The position numbers were made by a program, and so were the translations under genes. Below the pieces are notes generated by a model, which saw only the letters and a program-made list of their open reading frames with translations, was not told the DNA's origin and did no database searches. A stretch of 64,000 bases of DNA from Sporobacter sp038405045 (GTDB lineage Bacteria > Bacillota > Clostridia > Oscillospirales > Oscillospiraceae): positions 310,001 through 374,000 of the forward strand of contig JBBZIV010000001.1 of NCBI GenBank assembly GCA_038405045.1, written 5' to 3'. This document shows positions 62,001-64,000 of the stretch, one piece after another (positions within the stretch are counted from its first letter, which is position 1; each line of letters opens with the position of its first letter).

Positions 62001-62454
62001 TCTCAAGCGCCTCATCAGCGCTCTTTAAAGGCGTCGTCGTGCCCGGAATAACGGGGACGTCGCAGCCCACGGCGATGGCCTTTGCCGAGAGCTTGTCACC
62101 CATCTTTTCCAAAACGCCGGACGGCGGCCCGACAAAAATAATGCCCGCTGCTTCGCAGGCCTTGGCAAAATCGGCGTTCTCAGACAAAAAGCCGTATCCC
62201 GGATGAATGGCGTCAACGTGGTGCTGCTTGGCAAGGCTGATGATGGTCGGGATGTCCAGATATGCGCCAAGCGGGCTTTTGTTTTTGCCGATTAGGTATG
62301 CCTCGTCGGCATGTGTCCGAAACAGGCTGAGTGTGTCCTCATTGGAGTACATGGCGACCGTCTTAAGGCCGAGGTCATAGCAAGCCCTGAAAATTCTTAT
62401 GGCGATCTCACCGCGGTTGGCGGCGAGAACTTTGTATATTTTTTGTTCGCTCAT
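59032..62454 (-). CDS. pyc: Pyruvate carboxylase
   Basis: 1140 residues in the standard order: biotin carboxylase (about 5-450, with KAAGGGGGRGMRRC and EMNPRIQVEHTVTE), carboxyltransferase (about 530-810, with DTTMRDAHQSLFSTRLRTHDM and FHTHDTSGNQ), and a biotinyl domain whose Lys1106 in EAMKMET carries biotin. It makes oxaloacetate from pyruvate and bicarbonate. ATG at 62454 follows AGGGAGG; a longer frame 13 codons upstream is rejected. It stands alone on the minus strand with tandem promoters. Confidence 0.96.
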   Translation of the reverse strand: MSEQKIYKVLAANRGEIAIRIFRACYDLGLKTVAMYSNEDTLSLFRTHADEAYLIGKNKSPLGAYLDIPTIISLAKQHHVDAIHPGYGFLSENADFAKACEAAGIIFVGPPSGVLEKMGDKLSAKAIAVGCDVPVIPGTTTPLKSADEALEKAISFGFPVILKAAGGGGGRGMRRCDTPEEVEPSFHLVKSEAIKAFGNDDIFIEKFLVDPKHIEVQILADAHGNVLHLGERDCSLQRRYQKVVEFAPAFSVPEETRRKLYDDAVKIAKSVGYVNAGTVEFLVDKNGGHYFIEMNPRIQVEHTVTEMVTGVDLVRAQILIAEGHPLSHPEIGLKSQADLRMNGFAIQCRVTTEDPANSFAPDTGKITSYRSGGGFGVRLDGGNAATGVTISPYYDSLLVKVTVWDNTFPGVCRKASRAINELHIRGVKTNIPFVTNILHHPVFLSGDCYTKFIDNTPELFEFTGSRDRGTRVLKYIAGIQVATPDASRQPYAEPRYPEPLKPVGNGLKQLLDLEGPDAVKNWVLDQKKLLIGDTTMRDAHQSLFSTRLRTHDMLMAAEGTADILADCFALEMWGGATFDVAYRFLHESPWDRLEKLRQKIPNIMFQMLLRGSNAVGYTNYPDNLVRAFIAEAAKGGIDVFRVFDSLNWIPGMEIAMDEVLKQNKICEAAVCYTGDIMDPKRDKYTLKYYVDFAKEVEKRGAHILAIKDMSGLLKPYAAKKLVAALKQEVGIPVRFHTHDTSGNQVAAILLAAEAGVDIADTAIASMSSLTSQPSMNSVVAALEGTERDTGFDLERLQALEEYWADVRDRYICFDSGLKNPMTEIYRYEIPGGQYTNLQPQVVSLGLGSRFDEVKEMYKTVNDMLGDLVKVTPSSKMVGDLAIFMVQNNLTAENVAQKGEALTFPDSVVSYFKGMMGQPAWGFPEDLQRVVLKGEKPITCRPGELLPPVDFDAIEKDVKKYVPNPTERDLISWCLYPKVLADYFEHSQEHGDIANMNSHVFFEGMEVGETTQITIEDGKTLVIKYLGLGTTNDDGTRNVHFELNGMRRDVAVPDPTVADTTKHVTLADPEDKAQVGASIPGMVSKINVAVGDTVEENQVLAVIEAMKMETSVVARMAGTVDKVLVNAGQTVKAGELLVEIK

Positions 62455-62505
62455 ATAAGGCCTCCCTCTAAAAATGCAGGAAACAGGATGCAATGTTGCA
62501 ATTTC

Positions 62506-62534
62506 ATTATAAACGCCTTTACCAAAAAGAGCAA
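62506..62534 (-). promoter_or_regulatory. pyc promoter, proximal
   Basis: On the minus strand: TTGCTC (62534-62529), 17 bases, TATAAT (62511-62506). Perfect -10, weak -35. Confidence 0.5.
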
Positions 62535-62546
62535 GATGCCAGAAGT

Positions 62547-62575
62547 ATTTTAATGTAAATCATGATAATTGTCAA
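62547..62575 (-). promoter_or_regulatory. pyc promoter, distal
   Basis: On the minus strand: TTGACA (62575-62570), 17 bases, TAAAAT (62552-62547): 11 of 12 consensus positions, 41 bases upstream of the proximal one. Confidence 0.65.
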
Positions 62576-62743
62576 TTAAATACTTAAAGGATTTGTTGCA
62601 GTTGTCGCATTTACCGGAACGCGGACAGGCCCCTTGGTATGGGCGGCATGAATTTTGCATAAAAAAATATTCATCATGCAAAGATTCGGGTTTTTTATCA
62701 ATCATAAGGGTGGATTCAAAATTTTGCTCATTTGCTGAAATTG

Positions 62744-62772
62744 TTGAGCTAACGCCTTAAAACAGGTATAAT
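62744..62772 (+). promoter_or_regulatory. Promoter for ruvX
   Basis: TTGAGC (62744-62749), 17 bases, TATAAT (62767-62772); perfect -10, 4-of-6 -35, 27 bases before the ATG. Confidence 0.6.
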
Positions 62773-62798
62773 AAGCAAAAAAACAAGGAGGCGGCGTC

Positions 62799-63209
62799 AT
62801 GCGCATCATGGCGGTTGACTACGGAGACGCGCGGACGGGGATTGCCGTGTCCGACGCCACGGGTCTTTTAGCGGGTGAGGCGTTCATTATCACCGAATGG
62901 TCGGAAGAGCGGCTTGCGGAAAAAATAGCTGACGCGGTACAAAGCCGCGGCGTGACGAAGGTTATTTTAGGGTACCCAAAGAATATGGACGGCACGCTCG
63001 GCCCCAGGGCTGAAAAAAGCGCGGCACTGGCCGCGGCGCTGCGTGAAAATTTTGGTCTCGACGTCGTCTTGTGGGATGAGCGGCGGACCACGGTTGACGC
63101 CCACCGTATCCTCTCCGAAACAGGCGTGCGCGGTAAAAAACGCAAACAGACGGTTGACGCTGTCGCCGCGTCACTCATTTTGGAGGGGTTTCTCCAAAGT
63201 CTCCGGTAA
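62799..63209 (+). CDS. ruvX: Holliday junction resolvase-like protein RuvX (YqgF)
   Basis: 136 residues with an RNase H-like fold: AVDYGDARTGIAVSD, VILGYPKNMDGTLGPRAE and LWDERRTTVDAHRIL. YqgF takes part in 16S rRNA 3'-end processing and resembles RuvC-type resolvases. AAGGAGG precedes ATG 62799. A hairpin terminator starts right after the stop. Confidence 0.93.
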   Translation: MRIMAVDYGDARTGIAVSDATGLLAGEAFIITEWSEERLAEKIADAVQSRGVTKVILGYPKNMDGTLGPRAEKSAALAAALRENFGLDVVLWDERRTTVDAHRILSETGVRGKKRKQTVDAVAASLILEGFLQSLR

Positions 63210-63210
63210 G

Positions 63211-63234
63211 ACGGCCGCATTAGCGGCCGTTTTT
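63211..63234 (+). terminator. Terminator after ruvX
   Basis: 8-bp stem ACGGCCGC/GCGGCCGT (63211-63218 with 63223-63230), ATTA loop, then TTTTC. The loop also contains the stop codon (complement of TTA, 63220-63222) of the convergent TSUP gene. Confidence 0.75.
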
Positions 63235-63612
63235 CTTCTTCCGCGCGACACGCAGCACCTCGGACAGGCCGATTAAAATGATAAAAACGCCGAAGATTTT
63301 CCGCATGGTGGCGGCGCTTAAAACTGAGGCCGCAAACGAGGTGCCTAGAGCCGTTGCCACGCCCGCCAAAACGGCGGGGTATGCCAGAGCCTTCTCGACA
63401 AGCCCGTTGCGGATATGCGATATGAGCGCCGTTACAGACGTTGGCAGGAAATAGAGCAGATTGACGCCCTGGGCTGCCTGCTGTGGGAGGCGTGCCAAAA
63501 CAGTCATGTAAATGATGAGCAGCGAGCCGCCGCCGATCCCCCAAGCCGATAAAACGCCTGTGGCGAGACCGGCGAGCGCATCAAAAAGAAAAGACAGCGA
63601 AAAGCCCGGCAT
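63220..63612 (-). CDS. Half-size TSUP (TauE/SafE) permease subunit B
   Basis: 130 residues, three to four membrane segments. The N-terminal repeat motif LSAWGIGGGSLLIIYM is the glycine-rich signature of TauE/SafE (TSUP) anion exporters, and the protein is about half the usual ~250 residues. ATG at 63612 shares a base with the stop of the upstream half-gene (TGATG), so the two are coupled and probably form one transporter. The last residues RKKKNGR are basic and cytoplasmic. Substrate unknown. Confidence 0.8.
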   Translation of the reverse strand: MPGFSLSFLFDALAGLATGVLSAWGIGGGSLLIIYMTVLARLPQQAAQGVNLLYFLPTSVTALISHIRNGLVEKALAYPAVLAGVATALGTSFAASVLSAATMRKIFGVFIILIGLSEVLRVARKKKNGR

Positions 63613-63965
63613 CAAACAAAGCACCGAATGCCGCCGTAGATCAGCAGCAAGCCAAAAACGAGACGCAACAGCCGTGTGGGGACGCGCGTAAAAAGGCGCC
63701 CGCCGAAATAGCCGCCGATGATACCGCCGAGTAGATAAGGCAGGGCAAGCATTAAGTCGGTGCGCGAGCGGAGCAGATACACACCGGCAGAGACGGCGCA
63801 CAGCGGTAAGATAATGAAAACGGAGGTCGCAAAGGCCCGCCGCTCCTCCAGCTTGACCCAGCGCAGCAGGAGTGGCAGGAGCAGCATGCCGCCGCCCGCG
63901 CCGAAAAAGCCGTTAACGGCACCGGCCAGCGCCCCGGCTACAGCGCATTTTCCTTTTTGTGTCAT
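63612..63965 (-). CDS. Half-size TSUP (TauE/SafE) permease subunit A
   Basis: 117 residues, four likely membrane segments. GAVNGFFGAGGGMLLLPLLL is the TSUP signature of the N-terminal repeat in full-length members. ATG at 63965 follows AGGAGG. It is the first of two coupled half-genes, together equal to one normal TSUP protein. There is no frameshift sign at the junction: the first ends with a proper TGA and the second has its own ATG. Confidence 0.8.
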   Translation of the reverse strand: MTQKGKCAVAGALAGAVNGFFGAGGGMLLLPLLLRWVKLEERRAFATSVFIILPLCAVSAGVYLLRSRTDLMLALPYLLGGIIGGYFGGRLFTRVPTRLLRLVFGLLLIYGGIRCFV

Positions 63966-64000
63966 GGCATGTCCTCCTGCCTTGCTATTTATCAGCTTTT

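Larger units (their letters stand above)
62455..62798. other. Divergent intergenic region pyc / ruvX
   Basis: A 344-base gap between divergent genes. On the minus side it holds two promoters for pyc; on the plus side one for ruvX at 62744. The middle (about 62580-62740) is AT-rich with a TTTGCAT/ATGCAAA inverted repeat around 62650-62685, but no gene I can support; a 63-codon frame there has no ribosome site or recognisable sequence. Confidence 0.6.

Noticed and set aside
62645..62690. ArgR or Spo0A operator in the pyc-ruvX gap
   Set aside because: The inverted repeat has the wrong half-site spacing for an ARG box, and the nearby TTGTCGCA is a poor single 0A-like match.
62569..62760. 63-codon plus-strand frame upstream of ruvX
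   Set aside because: No ribosome site, unremarkable sequence, and it spans the ruvX promoter region.

Overview
The window looks like a chromosomal segment of a low-redundancy Clostridia genome (Firmicutes), most likely of the Oscillospiraceae/Ruminococcaceae type. The reasons are gene order (rpoB-rpoC-rpsL-rpsG-fusA-tuf; smc-ftsY next to the rnc-acpP-plsX block; rpsF-ssb-rpsR), GGAGG-type ribosome binding sites, frequent GTG/TTG starts, consensus TTGACA-N17-TATAAT promoters, a SigH-like sporulation sigma factor, TrmFO and a type III pantothenate kinase. This placement is inferred from gene content; no phylogeny was run. By eye most genes are moderately GC-rich, and two islets (about 41.1-42.2 kb and 45.5-47.4 kb) are clearly AT-rich.

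Layout. 1-11.3 kb: the transcription/translation block (rpoB lacking its 5' end, rpoC, rpsL, rpsG, fusA, tuf), closed by a bidirectional terminator facing a DUF4830 membrane protein. 12.2-18.3 kb: a pseudouridine synthase, a PucR/CdaR-type regulator, then ftsE-ftsX, an M23 hydrolase with a coiled coil, and a CtpA-like protease, which together look like a cell-wall hydrolysis module. 18.4-29.5 kb: a leader RNA or small RNA, greA-lysS, an rRNA/tRNA methyltransferase, dprA-topA-trmFO-plsX, acpP, rnc and a radical SAM protein. 29.5-40.4 kb: one long, tightly packed run smc-ftsY-rdgB-yhbY-nadD/yqeK-LCP-rsfS-leuS with 4-base stop/start overlaps. 40.5-45.5 kb: rpsU, a 32-residue membrane ORF, an AT-rich lipoprotein with a probable frameshift, tRNA-Arg(ACG), a dCMP deaminase, an E2-like acyltransferase without its catalytic histidine, and a stand-alone TrpB2. 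45.5-47.3 kb: an AT-rich OLD-family ATPase/Toprim nuclease, the only clear defence-type gene. 47.4-57.8 kb: rpsF-ssb-rpsR, a Cys-rich conserved protein, ruvCAB, glmM, sigH-like, zinc-ribbon and DUF1858 proteins, trmK-nif3, an ECF substrate protein and coaX. 57.9-64 kb: a K+ channel with RCK domain, pyruvate carboxylase on the minus strand, ruvX, and two half-size TSUP permease genes on the minus strand.

Most of the window is housekeeping. No clearly new multi-gene system was found. The observations most worth a second look are the OLD-family nuclease islet, the lipoprotein whose signal peptide is restored by one extra T in a T6 tract, the tiny membrane ORF opposite rpsU, the terminated ~85-nt leader before greA, the E2-like protein with Glu in place of the active-site His, and the split TSUP pair.
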